DNA of 64,000 bases from Goodfellowiella coeruleoviolacea (lineage in GTDB: Bacteria > Actinomycetota > Actinomycetes > Mycobacteriales > Pseudonocardiaceae). The translations under genes were made by a program, and so were the position numbers. Of the stretch, positions 55,083-63,671 are shown piece after piece. Position 1 is the first letter of the stretch. Each line of letters opens with the position of its first letter. The notes beneath the pieces are model-generated. The model was not told the origin of the DNA. It saw nothing but the letters and a program-made list of their open reading frames with translations, and ran no database searches. Where the stretch lies: contig NZ_JAMTCK010000014.1 of assembly GCF_024171785.1 (NCBI RefSeq), positions 124,001 to 188,000 of the forward strand, given 5' to 3'.

Positions 55083-57974
55083 TCACCCGGCACCGGCATC
55101 CGCCAGCTCCGCCAGTTCGGTGGCCAGCGCGCGCATGCCGAGTTCCGCGCACAGCGCCCGCGCCGACCGCAGCAGCGGGGCCGCCTCACCGGCCTGGCCC
55201 AGCGCCAGCCGGTGCACGGCGAGCCGGTGCAGGGCCTGCGCCTCGCCCCGGCGGTCGCCGAACCGGCGGAACACGTGCAGGCTGGCCTCGACCAGGCGCA
55301 CCGCCTCCCGGTGCTGGCCGCGCACCTCCGCGATCCGGCTGTGCAGCAGCCGGACGTGTGCCCGGCCCACCGGCTGGTCGAGTTCGTCGAGCAGCGTGAC
55401 CGCCCGCCGGCACAGCTGGTCGGCCTGGTCCAGCGCACCCAGGTCGAGGTGGGCCCTGGCCAGGCTGCTCACCACCACCGCCTCCAGGTCGGCCTCGCCG
55501 ACCCGCCGGCACAGGTCGAGCGCGTCGGTCAGCGTGCCCACCGCCGCGGCCGGTTGCCCGCTCAGCGCCTGCACGTCCCCGAGCTGGCGCAGTGCCCGGG
55601 CCTGGCCCCGCTGGTCACCGGCGGCGCGCCCGAGGTCCAGCGCCCGGCGGGCCAGCCGCCCGGCCTCGGCCAGCTCGCCCTGCCGGGCCAGGCAGAAACT
55701 GTGCAGCACCAACGCGTCCGTGGCCGCCAGGTCCTCGCCCAGCTCCTCGAACGCGGACGCGCACTCGGCCAGCACCGCCGAGGCGTCCACCACCCGCCCG
55801 CCCATCAGCATGCCGTGCGCCTGGCCGAACTTGGCCCGCGCCGCCACCAGCCGGTCCGCGCCGGCCGCCGCGACCAGTGCCGAGTACAGCCGGTCCACCT
55901 CGGGCATCCGGTGCTTGATGGACAGGAAGCCGCTCAGCCGCTCGGCCGCGTCCAGCGCCTCCCGGCCCCAGCCCACGGCGGCGGCCCTGGTGAGCACCGC
56001 GAGCAGGGTGTCGTTCTCGGCCGCGCACCACCGGACCGGGTCCTGGTGCACCAGGTCGCGCGCGGCCGCCGGCGGGTCGATGCCCGACGGCGGGCCGATC
56101 GGCGCCAGCCACCCGGCCGGCGTGGGCAGGTGCTGGAACGCCACCTCGATCAGCGCGCGGGTGCGGTCGAACAGGCGGCGGAACGCCGCCCTGGCCGGGG
56201 TGTGCGCCTCGGTGGGCACCCCGTCCGCCGGCTCCACCCGCTCGGCGGCGAACACCCGGACCAGGTCGTGCATGGTGTACCGCTCGTGCTCGCCGCTGGC
56301 CGGTTCGATCAGGTGGCTGGTCAGCAGGTGGTGCAGGGCCTGGTCGATGGCGGCGTCGTCGTCGGCGAGCGCGGCCAGTGCCCACGGCGCCAGCTCGGCC
56401 GTGCCCGCCAGCGCGAACCTGCGGAACACCAACCGCTCCAGCTCGCCCAGCGCCTCGTAGGACACGGCGAAACCGGCCCGCACGTCCAGTTCGGCCACGG
56501 CCAGCTCGTCGAGCAGGTGGCGCTGGTCGCGCATCCTGGCCAGCAGCGAGGCCAGCGACCACTGCGGCCGGGTGGCCAGCCGGGCCACCACCACGGTGAT
56601 CGCCAGCGGCAGCCGGCCGCACCGGTCGACCAGTTCGGTCGCGGCCTCCGGTTCGGCCGCCACCCGTGCCGCGCCCAGCACCTTGGTCAGCAGCATCAGT
56701 GCCTCCGGCCTGGTCAGCGGGGGCACCGCGACACCGCGCGCGCCGGGCAGGCCGACCAGCAGCCGGCGGCTGGTCACCAGCACGGCGTTGCCAGGGGTGC
56801 CGGGCAGCAGCGGCCGCACCTGGGCCTCGTTGGCGGCGTCGTCGAGGATCACCAGCACCCGCCGGCCGGCCAGCCGGCTGCGGTAGGCGGCGGCGCGCTG
56901 CGCGACGTCCACCGGCACGGCCGCGTCCGGCCCGTTGAGCGCGCGCAGCAGTTCGGTGAGGACCTCGCCGGGCGGACGCGGGTCGCCCGAGCCGCCGCCG
57001 AGGCTGACGTAGAGCTGGCCGTCGGGGAACCGCGCGGCGAGCAGGTGGGCCACCCGGACGGCCAGCGCGGTCTTGCCCGCGCCGGGTTGGCCGGTCAGGG
57101 TCACGGTGGCCATCGCGCCCGGGGCGGTCAGCAGCCGCACGGTCCGGGCGATCGCCTCCTGCCGGCCGGTGAAGTCCACGGTGTCGGCCGGCAGCTGCCG
57201 GGGCACCACCACCGAGGGCGGCGCGTCCCCGCGCAGGATGCTGGCCCGCAGCTCGGTCAGCCGAGGGCCCGGCTCGACCCCGAGGTCGCTGGCCAGGGCG
57301 CGCCGCGCGGCCTGGTAGACGTCCAGCGCCTCGGCCCGCTCCCCCACCAGCCACAGCGCCCGCATCAGCAGCCCGTAGGGCTGTTCGCGCAGCGGGAAGC
57401 GGGCGATCAGGCCGCGCAGTTCACCGATCACCTCGGCGTGGTGGCCCAGCCGCAGCTCCGCGGCCAGGCAGTCCTCGTGCGCGGTGAGCCTGGCGTGCTC
57501 CCAGCCCCGCACGAGTTCGTCGATCACCTCCGAGGAGGCGGCCCGGTGCCAGGACGGCGTGCCGCGCCACAGCCGCAGTGCCTGGCGCAGCGCCCGCGCG
57601 GCCCGCTGCTGCTCGTCGGCGCCGGCCGCGGCCCGGCCGTCGGCGATCAGCCGCTCGAACTCGATCAGATCGCACTCGTGCGCGGCCAGGTCCAGCTGGT
57701 AGCCGTCCAGCACGAACCGCAGGCGCCGGTCGCCGCCTGGCGTCGCGCGGGCGAGCACCGAGCGCACGGCGGCGACGTGGTTGTGCAGGCTGGCGCCGCT
57801 CGTCCTGGGCGGATCATCGCCCCACAGCGCCCTGATCAGCCGGTCCCGGGTGACCGGCCGGCCGTGCCCGGCCACGAGTGCCACCAGCAGTGCGGTTGTC
57901 TTGCCCCGGGGAACCGCGATTTCCTCGCCGTTATCGGACCGCAGGTGTAATCGTCCCAAAACCCCCAGTCGCAC
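55083..57974 (-). CDS. AfsR-like SARP regulator with NB-ARC and TPR domains
   Basis: This 963-residue regulator has a winged-helix OmpR-type DNA-binding domain (1-95), a bacterial transcriptional activation domain (about 98-245), an NB-ARC ATPase domain with P-loop GQPGAGKT (295-302) and ILDDA (near 360), and a long C-terminal TPR region (about 640-963). The start chosen is GTG at 57974, because AAAGGGG lies five bases upstream and the protein then begins MRLGVLG, as SARPs do; ATGs at 57998 and 58013 are less likely. Codon 9 is TTA (57950-57948), rare in such DNA and a known point of bldA control. It is likely a pathway activator working through 11-base-spaced heptamer repeats. Confidence 0.93.
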   Translation of the reverse strand: MRLGVLGRLHLRSDNGEEIAVPRGKTTALLVALVAGHGRPVTRDRLIRALWGDDPPRTSGASLHNHVAAVRSVLARATPGGDRRLRFVLDGYQLDLAAHECDLIEFERLIADGRAAAGADEQQRAARALRQALRLWRGTPSWHRAASSEVIDELVRGWEHARLTAHEDCLAAELRLGHHAEVIGELRGLIARFPLREQPYGLLMRALWLVGERAEALDVYQAARRALASDLGVEPGPRLTELRASILRGDAPPSVVVPRQLPADTVDFTGRQEAIARTVRLLTAPGAMATVTLTGQPGAGKTALAVRVAHLLAARFPDGQLYVSLGGGSGDPRPPGEVLTELLRALNGPDAAVPVDVAQRAAAYRSRLAGRRVLVILDDAANEAQVRPLLPGTPGNAVLVTSRRLLVGLPGARGVAVPPLTRPEALMLLTKVLGAARVAAEPEAATELVDRCGRLPLAITVVVARLATRPQWSLASLLARMRDQRHLLDELAVAELDVRAGFAVSYEALGELERLVFRRFALAGTAELAPWALAALADDDAAIDQALHHLLTSHLIEPASGEHERYTMHDLVRVFAAERVEPADGVPTEAHTPARAAFRRLFDRTRALIEVAFQHLPTPAGWLAPIGPPSGIDPPAAARDLVHQDPVRWCAAENDTLLAVLTRAAAVGWGREALDAAERLSGFLSIKHRMPEVDRLYSALVAAAGADRLVAARAKFGQAHGMLMGGRVVDASAVLAECASAFEELGEDLAATDALVLHSFCLARQGELAEAGRLARRALDLGRAAGDQRGQARALRQLGDVQALSGQPAAAVGTLTDALDLCRRVGEADLEAVVVSSLARAHLDLGALDQADQLCRRAVTLLDELDQPVGRAHVRLLHSRIAEVRGQHREAVRLVEASLHVFRRFGDRRGEAQALHRLAVHRLALGQAGEAAPLLRSARALCAELGMRALATELAELADAGAG

Positions 57975-58583
57975 ATCATCCCCTTTGGTCACCCGCATGT
58001 GTTGCCACACCACTGCGCCGAACCGGCCGCCTTGGTTACTCCGAGGAGATGAGTTTCATCCTATTCAACCGCTTTTATCACGCCAATGGCCGAGCCGACG
58101 CGGCCGGTCAGTAACCACGCGTGGCAGTCCGCCATCGGCCCGGACGACCGGTCCCGCCGCACCCCGCCGGGCACGGCAAGGACCGCACCTCTTTTCGCCG
58201 ATCCGAGCACTCACCGGCGAACCCGAGAACCCCGCTGACCTAACAAAGCACAACCACTGCCACCCCGAGCACGACCACGCTTTTCCACCCCGACAAAATC
58301 CCTATGGCGCATATCACAACAGGCCCACCTACCAGGCCGGTACCTGCACTGACATCATGAGTCACCGCTCCGAAAAGAAGCACGAGAACACGGCTCCGCA
58401 CAACCGGAAAACACCCGACAAAAGCTTTCGCCAACACCGGGGAAAGCCGCCCCCGACGGCCTCGGAAATCGTCGCACCGCGTTTTCCGCATTCCTGATCG
58501 GTTTCCCGGTGGCGCGCGCCAGCCGGTGGCCGGCGCCGTGGTCGAGGGCCGCTCCGCGCGCCGACCGGACAAGGAGAGATCGC
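57975..58583. promoter_or_regulatory. Divergent promoter region between SARP and aldehyde dehydrogenase genes
   Basis: This 609-base gap has lower G+C than its flanks and no convincing gene. It carries ACCTAACAAA at 58238-58247 pointing at the dehydrogenase, GCGCATAT at 58307-58314 (also seen upstream of fkbK) and A-rich tracts around 58365-58425. AAGGAG precedes the dehydrogenase ATG. Confidence 0.6.
58238..58247 (+). promoter_or_regulatory. ACCTAACAAA element upstream of the aldehyde dehydrogenase operon
   Basis: This is the fifth copy of the shared ten-base core. It lies 337 bases before the dehydrogenase start and is oriented towards it. The downstream extension of the fkb sites is not conserved here. 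Confidence 0.55.
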
Positions 58584-60041
58584 ATGGCTCGACTGCTCGG
58601 CCCGGCCCAGCAGGGCACGGTGTTCAGCTCCGGCTGGCGCGCGCCGGCCGGTGGCAGCGCCGAGGTGGTGGAGAAGGCCACGGGCGCGCGACTGACCACC
58701 ACCGGGCTGGCCAACCCCGCCGACATCAACGCCGCCGTCGCCGCGGCCAAGGCCGCCCAGCCCGGGTGGGCCGCGACCCCGCCGGCCGAACGGGCCGCGG
58801 TCCTGCGCGCCGCCGCCACCGTGCTCGACCAGGCCCGCGACGAGGTGGCCGAGTGGATCGTGCGGGAGGGCGGTGGCGTGCGGGCCAAGGCCGAGTTCGA
58901 GATCGGCGCGGTCGCCGACGAGTTCCGCGCCGCCGCCGAACTGCCCACCCGCCCGCACGGCGTGCTGCTGCCCGCCGAACCCGACCGGCACAGCATCGCC
59001 CGGCGCGTGCCGGTCGGTGTGGTCGGGGTGATCAGCCCGTGGAACATGCCGCTGCTGCTCGGCATCCGGGCGGTGGCCCCGGCGCTGGCCCTGGGCAACG
59101 CGGTGGTGCTCAAGCCGGACCCGCGCACCGCCGTGGCCGGCGGCCTGCTCGCCGCGCGCCTGCTGGAACGGGCGGGTGTACCCCGCGACGTGCTGCACGT
59201 GCTGCCCGGTGACGCCCGGGCCGGCGCGGCGCTGACCGAGCACCCGGACACGGCCATGATCGCCTTCACCGGCTCCACCTCGGCCGGCCGCCTGGTCGGT
59301 GCGACCACCGGGCGCCTGCTCAAGCGGGCCTCGCTGGAACTGGGCGGCAACAACGCGCTGATCGTGCTCGACGACGCCGACCTCGACCTGGCCAGCTCGG
59401 CCGGCGCGTGGGGGTCGTTCTTCCACTCCGGCCAGGTCTGCATGAGCACCGGCCGGCACATCGTGCTGGCGTCGGTGGCCGAGCAGTACACCGACCTGCT
59501 GGCCGCCAAGGCCGACAGGCTGCGCGTCGGCGACCCGTGGACCGAGCAGGTGGACCTCGGTCCGCTGATCGACGCCGGCCAGCGCGACCGGGTGCACCGG
59601 ATCGTCACCGAGTCGGTGGCCGCCGGCGCCGCGGTCCGGACCGGCGGCAGGCACACCGGCCTGTACTACCGGCCCACCGTGCTGACCGGGGTCACCGCGG
59701 ACATGCCGGCGTTCACCGAGGAGATCTTCGGCCCGGTCGCCCCGGTGGTCGTGGTCGCCGACGAGGACGAGGCCGTGGCCGTGGCCGACCAGACCGAGTT
59801 CGGCCTGTCCGCCGCGGTGCAGACCGGCGACACCCGCCGCGGCCGGGCCGTGGCCGACCGGCTGGCCACCGGGCTGGTGCACGTCAACGACCAGACCATC
59901 AACGACGAGGCGCACATCCCGTTCGGTGGCCGCGGCTGCTCCGGCAACGGCTCCCGGCACGGCGCCGAGCAGAACTGGGCGGAGTTCACCGAGTGGCAGT
60001 GGCTGACCGTGCGGGAAACCCCGGCCCGATACCCGTTCTGA
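58584..60041 (+). CDS. Benzaldehyde dehydrogenase-like NAD(P)+ aldehyde dehydrogenase
   Basis: This 485-residue aldehyde dehydrogenase has the oxyanion Asn154 in SPWN, the cofactor motif FTGSTSAGR (228-236), general base Glu252 in ELGGNN and nucleophile Cys286 in [11 protein letters not shown]. The [11 protein letters not shown] stretch and the length fit the benzaldehyde/vanillin dehydrogenase group. The ATG at 58584 has AAGGAG nine bases upstream. It forms an operon with dpgD, 17 bases downstream, which ties it to the dihydroxyphenyl branch. The likely reaction is 3,5-dihydroxybenzaldehyde to 3,5-dihydroxybenzoate, giving the free acid that the PKS loading ligase needs. Enzyme class is firm; the substrate is inferred from its neighbours. 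Confidence 0.9.
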   Translation: MARLLGPAQQGTVFSSGWRAPAGGSAEVVEKATGARLTTTGLANPADINAAVAAAKAAQPGWAATPPAERAAVLRAAATVLDQARDEVAEWIVREGGGVRAKAEFEIGAVADEFRAAAELPTRPHGVLLPAEPDRHSIARRVPVGVVGVISPWNMPLLLGIRAVAPALALGNAVVLKPDPRTAVAGGLLAARLLERAGVPRDVLHVLPGDARAGAALTEHPDTAMIAFTGSTSAGRLVGATTGRLLKRASLELGGNNALIVLDDADLDLASSAGAWGSFFHSGQVCMSTGRHIVLASVAEQYTDLLAAKADRLRVGDPWTEQVDLGPLIDAGQRDRVHRIVTESVAAGAAVRTGGRHTGLYYRPTVLTGVTADMPAFTEEIFGPVAPVVVVADEDEAVAVADQTEFGLSAAVQTGDTRRGRAVADRLATGLVHVNDQTINDEAHIPFGGRGCSGNGSRHGAEQNWAEFTEWQWLTVRETPARYPF

Positions 60042-60058
60042 CCCTCCACAGAGGACAC

Positions 60059-60862
60059 ATGATCGACGAACTGACCAGGGTCCGCTACGTCAAGGACGGC
60101 CGCGTCGCCCGCGTCACCCTGGACCGGCCCGCCGTGCTCAACGCGATGGACCTGCGCACCCACGCGGAACTGGCCGCGGTGTGGGACGACTTCGAGGCCG
60201 ACGACCAACTGTGGCTGGCGGTGCTCACCGGCGCCGGCCCCCGGTCGTTCTCGGTCGGCCAGGACCTCAAGGAACTCGCCGCGCGCGACGCGGCCGGCCC
60301 GACGCCCTCGACGTTCGGCAGCCGGGGCAAACCCGGCTGGCCACGGCTGACCGAGCGGTTCCACCTGGCCAAGCCGGTGATCGCCAGGGTCAACGGCTAC
60401 GCCTTCGGCGGCGGCTTCGAACTGGCGCTGGCCTGCGACGTGGTGGTGGCCGCCGAGCACGCCGAGTTCGCGCTCACCGAGGCCAGGCTCGGCCTGATCC
60501 CCGGGGCCGGCGGGGTGTTCCGGCTGACCAGGCAGGCGCCGTTCCGCGCCGCCATGGGCTACCTGCTGTCCGGCCGCCGGATGAGCGCGCGGCGCGCCTA
60601 CGAGCTGGGCCTGGTCAACGAGGTGGTGCCGGCCGAGGAACTGGACGACCACGTGGCGCGCTGGGTCGAGGACATCCTCGCCTGCGCGCCGCTGTCGGTG
60701 CGGGCCATCAAGGAGGCGGCCACCACGGCGGCCACCCTGCCGCTGCCCCAGGCGTTCGCCACCCGCTACGTGTGGGAGGAGCGCCGCATGCACAGCCGGG
60801 ACGCGGTCGAGGGACCGCGCGCCTTCGTGGAGAAACGCCCACCCCGCTGGACCTGCGAGTAG
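60059..60862 (+). CDS. dpgD: DpgD-like enoyl-CoA hydratase/isomerase
   Basis: This 267-residue crotonase has the classic oxyanion-hole segments [11 protein letters not shown] (about 65-75) and [15 protein letters not shown] (about 110-124), with Glu141 in [15 protein letters not shown] (138-152). In the glycopeptide pathway DpgD assists DpgA and DpgB in forming 3,5-dihydroxyphenylacetyl-CoA. The ATG at 60059 follows GAGGA. Unlike in glycopeptide clusters, it is not behind dpgC but some 14 kb away, next to the aldehyde dehydrogenase. Any general enoyl-CoA hydratase would look similar, so the DpgD call rests partly on context. Confidence 0.85.
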   Translation: MIDELTRVRYVKDGRVARVTLDRPAVLNAMDLRTHAELAAVWDDFEADDQLWLAVLTGAGPRSFSVGQDLKELAARDAAGPTPSTFGSRGKPGWPRLTERFHLAKPVIARVNGYAFGGGFELALACDVVVAAEHAEFALTEARLGLIPGAGGVFRLTRQAPFRAAMGYLLSGRRMSARRAYELGLVNEVVPAEELDDHVARWVEDILACAPLSVRAIKEAATTAATLPLPQAFATRYVWEERRMHSRDAVEGPRAFVEKRPPRWTCE

Positions 60863-60945
60863 CGGTTCTCTCCGTTTTGTACGTCCTTTGTATCCACACC
60901 GGCCATCCTGGCCGCATGTCTGCAATGGACGACTGGAGGACAGCC

Positions 60946-61839
60946 ATGAGCGTGCGGTCGGACAGTGCCGAGGGCGCCCCGGTGGCGCTCACGCGACGGG
61001 GTCTGCTCACCAGGGCCGCGGCGCTGACCGCGGTCGGCGCGGCCGCCTCGCTCGCGGTGGCGCAGCCGGCGCTGGCCAGCCAGGACACCTCGACCCTCGA
61101 CCTGCCCACGGTGAACATGGAGGCGGTGCTCAAGGCCGCGCAGATCGACCCGCGCCGCCCGGACACCGCGCTGACCCCGGGCAGCAAGGAGAGCGTGCTG
61201 CTGGTGGAGCAGGCGCTGGCCGACAGGGGCCTGCTGGCCGCGCAGTACGTGGACGGCCACTTCGGCACGTCGACCATCACCGCCTACGCCGCCTACCAGA
61301 AGTCGTTGGGCTACACCGGACTCGACGCGTCCGGCCTGCCCGGGCCGACCTCGCTGGCCAAGCTGGGCGCCGACCGGTTCACCGTCACCAACGTGGTCAG
61401 CGCGGGCACCCGGGTGTCCTGGCGCGGGGTCACCGTGAACACCCGCACCAAGGCCATGGTCCTGGCGGCCGAGGCACTGCTCGGCCGGACGCTGAGCTTC
61501 ACCCAGGGGTCGTACAACACCGGCGTCGGCGCCTCGGCCGGCACGCACGACGGTGGCGGCGCGCTGGACATCAACGTGTCCGGCATGACCTCGGCGACCC
61601 GGGTGACCGTGACCGAGAAGCTGCGCCGGGTCGGCTTCGCCGCCTGGGTCCGCACGCCGGCCCAGGGCGACTGGGGCTACCACATCCACGCGATCGCCAT
61701 CAGCGACCCCGACCTGTCCTCCGGTGCCCAGCACCAGGCGGGCGACTACTACCTGGGCCTCAACGGCCTGGCCAACAAGGGCAAGGACGACGGCCCCGCG
61801 GTCGAGAAGGTGACCTGGGAGGAGTACCAGCGCGGCTGA
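60946..61839 (+). CDS. Tat-exported peptidoglycan-binding protein with M15-like peptidase domain
   Basis: This 297-residue secreted protein has an N-terminal Tat signal (TRRGLLTRA at 16-24, then a hydrophobic run ending in ALAS near 45). A peptidoglycan-binding domain follows (about 75-145: ESVLLVEQALADRGLL, YVDGHFGTSTITAYAAYQ). The C-terminal domain has the zinc ligand pattern of M15 D-Ala-D-Ala carboxypeptidases, SAGTHDGGGALDI (about 198-210) and WGYHIHAI (about 240-247). The ATG at 60946 has GGAGG seven bases upstream; earlier ATGs lack this. It has its own 83-base leader after dpgD and probably serves cell-wall turnover, marking the edge of the cluster. A self-protection role is possible but unsupported. 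Confidence 0.85.
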   Translation: MSVRSDSAEGAPVALTRRGLLTRAAALTAVGAAASLAVAQPALASQDTSTLDLPTVNMEAVLKAAQIDPRRPDTALTPGSKESVLLVEQALADRGLLAAQYVDGHFGTSTITAYAAYQKSLGYTGLDASGLPGPTSLAKLGADRFTVTNVVSAGTRVSWRGVTVNTRTKAMVLAAEALLGRTLSFTQGSYNTGVGASAGTHDGGGALDINVSGMTSATRVTVTEKLRRVGFAAWVRTPAQGDWGYHIHAIAISDPDLSSGAQHQAGDYYLGLNGLANKGKDDGPAVEKVTWEEYQRG

Positions 61840-61864
61840 GCGCGGAGGGCTGAGCGCGGCGCGG

Positions 61865-61902
61865 CCGGCCGTGGGACGGGCGAGGGCTCATTCCACGGCC
61901 GG
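61865..61902. terminator. Hairpin between convergent genes
   Basis: A perfect ten-base-pair stem (CCGGCCGTGG at 61865-61874 with 61893-61902) with an 18-base loop lies between the peptidase gene and the cupin gene and reaches into the last codons of the latter. It is suited to stop transcription from the left. Confidence 0.65.
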
Positions 61903-62637
61903 TCCCCGCTGGCTCACCGGTGGCGTCTCGGCCGCGTCCCTGGCGTAGGGCGCCAGAAAGCCGCACATGCCCAGCGCGGTCTCGGCCGGTGCGTCCAGCC
62001 GGGCCACCCGGGCCTGCCGCAGGTGCGTGCCGTCACCCCGGCGCAGCGCCTCGATCTGCTCGCCGGTGCGCAGGGCGGCGGCCAGTGCCCTGGCCCGCCA
62101 GGCCCGTTCCCACGCGTCCATCCGGTCGGCCACCAGGGCAACGGCCGCCGCGTAGAACCGCTCCAGCGCGGCAGCGCCGCCCGCGACCAGTTCGGTGAAC
62201 CCGGCGATCGCCAGGTCCCGCCGACGCCGGGCCCGCTGCTGCCGCTCGGCCGGGCTTCCCGCACCGAGGTCGGCCGCTGCCGCGTACGCGCTCGGGCTGG
62301 CCAGGTGGCTGTCGGGAAAGGTCATCACCGCGTCACCGGCCTCGGGCAGGCCGTCGTTCTGCATGATGACCTGCACCCGCAGCTCGCCGGTGTTGACCGC
62401 GCGGTGCACGGTGCCCGGCGTGAACCAGACCGCGTCACCGGCCCGCAGCGGGATCACCCGCAGCCCGTCCAGGGTCAGCGTGTGCAGCTCGCCGGTGCCA
62501 CCGAGCACCAGGTAGCACTCGGTGCAGGTCAGGTGCAGGTGCGGCGAACCGCCGTGCAGGCCGTCGTCGGTGTCCCACGGGTACACCCGCAGCCGGGAGA
62601 ACCCCGTTCCCCCGGGCAGCAGCGGCTGCTCGCCCAT
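61888..62637 (-). CDS. Cupin-domain protein
   Basis: This 249-residue protein has an N-terminal single cupin barrel with both metal motifs: SPHLHLTCTECYLVLGG (about 32-48, two His and one Glu) and FTPGTVHRAVNTG (about 73-85). An Arg/Ala-rich helical C-terminal part follows. Similar proteins are found beside sugar-metabolism genes and are often of unknown function. The ATG at 62637 is preceded by AAGGGA and gives MGEQPLLPGGTG, a usual start for this type; an ATG at 62715 overlapping the upstream stop (ATGA) is the alternative. It forms an operon with the DUF6807 gene and probably does not belong to the polyketide cluster. Confidence 0.8.
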   Translation of the reverse strand: MGEQPLLPGGTGFSRLRVYPWDTDDGLHGGSPHLHLTCTECYLVLGGTGELHTLTLDGLRVIPLRAGDAVWFTPGTVHRAVNTGELRVQVIMQNDGLPEAGDAVMTFPDSHLASPSAYAAAADLGAGSPAERQQRARRRRDLAIAGFTELVAGGAAALERFYAAAVALVADRMDAWERAWRARALAAALRTGEQIEALRRGDGTHLRQARVARLDAPAETALGMCGFLAPYARDAAETPPVSQRGPAVE

Positions 62638-62711
62638 GCCGTCCGTCCCTTCTGGATCGTCGCCTGCCGCGGGTCGACCGTCCCGTCGGGTGGGGCCGAC
62701 CAGGTCCCGCC

Positions 62712-63671
62712 TCATCGGGTGGCCGCGGTGCTCACCTGCTCGCCGAGGATGTCCGCGGCCGCCCCCTCGGCCGCTGCCGCGATGTCGGCCGCGCCGGCCG
62801 GACCGGTGTCACCGTCCACAATGGTCACCGTGTAGCGGAAGGCCAGGCGCTGGCCGGGTTCGACCGGCCTCACCGTGTCGAAGAACGGGGCCGGGCACAC
62901 GGCGGCGAACACCCCGGTGCGGACGAACCAGCGCACCGGCCGGCCGTCGGGGTTGGGGCTGTGGTCGACGAACACCAGCGTCGAGGTGGCGTCGACCTCG
63001 TCGTGCCGGCCGGCGTAGGCGAGCCAGTCGCCGCGCTCCCCCATCATCTCGTCACCGCCGACGCGCCCGTCCAGGTAGACCCGGCCGTGGCTGAACGACC
63101 TCGGCCCGCGCCAGAACAGCCCGCCGTAGCCGGCGTTGGGCCGGCCCTCGGTGGTGGGGCTGCCGATCGGCACGGTCGCGCCGGAGACGTTGGTGAACTC
63201 CGTGTGGAAGGCCAGGGTCCAGTGGCCGTGCGCGGCGTCCACCCGCGCGCCGAACCGGCGGCGCTCGGTGAACCAGTCCGCGCCGGTGCTGGCCACCCAG
63301 GTCAGCGACTCCTCGGCGCGGAACAGCCGCCCGGCGGCGCTGATCCCGCCGAATCCGGTGTGGACGGTGGAGCCGTTGTTGTCGGCCTGGACGTAACCGC
63401 GGTCGCGGAAGTACGTCGGCCCGCCCCAGAAGTTCTGCGTTCCCACGTTCGGCAGCGAGTAGGCGATCCCCCGGTGCCACACGTGGTCCCAGGGCCGGAA
63501 GGCCGACACGGTCCGGCCGGCCAGGGTGCGCAGCGGGTGGAAGTAGGGCCGGGGCGACTCCAGCCTCGGGTCATCCGGCCCGTAGACGTAGCGGAAGAGC
63601 GCGACCCCGCCCGAGGCGACGTCGAGGTGGTGACCGTGTTCCTCGGTGACGGTGAGCTGGCCGGTGTCCAT
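62712..63671 (-). CDS. DUF6807/PmoA-like family protein
   Basis: This 319-residue protein has the features of the DUF6807 (PmoA family) group: RPYFHPLRTLAG (about 42-53), the HVWHRGIAYSLPNVG stretch (about 65-79), NFWGGPTY (about 81-88) and a C-terminal beta-rich domain with WFVRTGVFAAV. Family members occur with sugar catabolism genes of actinobacteria; no enzyme activity is established that I know of. The ATG at 63671 follows AGGAAGGG. No signal peptide or membrane segment is seen. It lies outside the biosynthetic cluster by content. Confidence 0.82.
   Translation of the reverse strand: MDTGQLTVTEEHGHHLDVASGGVALFRYVYGPDDPRLESPRPYFHPLRTLAGRTVSAFRPWDHVWHRGIAYSLPNVGTQNFWGGPTYFRDRGYVQADNNGSTVHTGFGGISAAGRLFRAEESLTWVASTGADWFTERRRFGARVDAAHGHWTLAFHTEFTNVSGATVPIGSPTTEGRPNAGYGGLFWRGPRSFSHGRVYLDGRVGGDEMMGERGDWLAYAGRHDEVDATSTLVFVDHSPNPDGRPVRWFVRTGVFAAVCPAPFFDTVRPVEPGQRLAFRYTVTIVDGDTGPAGAADIAAAAEGAAADILGEQVSTAATR

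Noticed and set aside
52034-55438. Open frame of about 1134 codons on the minus strand opposite the LuxR gene
   Set aside because: It runs across the LuxR gene and into the SARP 3' end, with low-complexity sequence; both real genes have clear domains and starts.
47115-58314. Octamer GCGCATAT in two intergenic regions (47115, 58307) and CGCATAT in a third (51952)
   Set aside because: Too short and without fixed distance or orientation to the genes to call a site.
58355-59656. Open frame on the minus strand antisense to the aldehyde dehydrogenase
   Set aside because: Ser/Arg/Pro-rich sequence without domain; the dehydrogenase on the plus strand has all catalytic residues.
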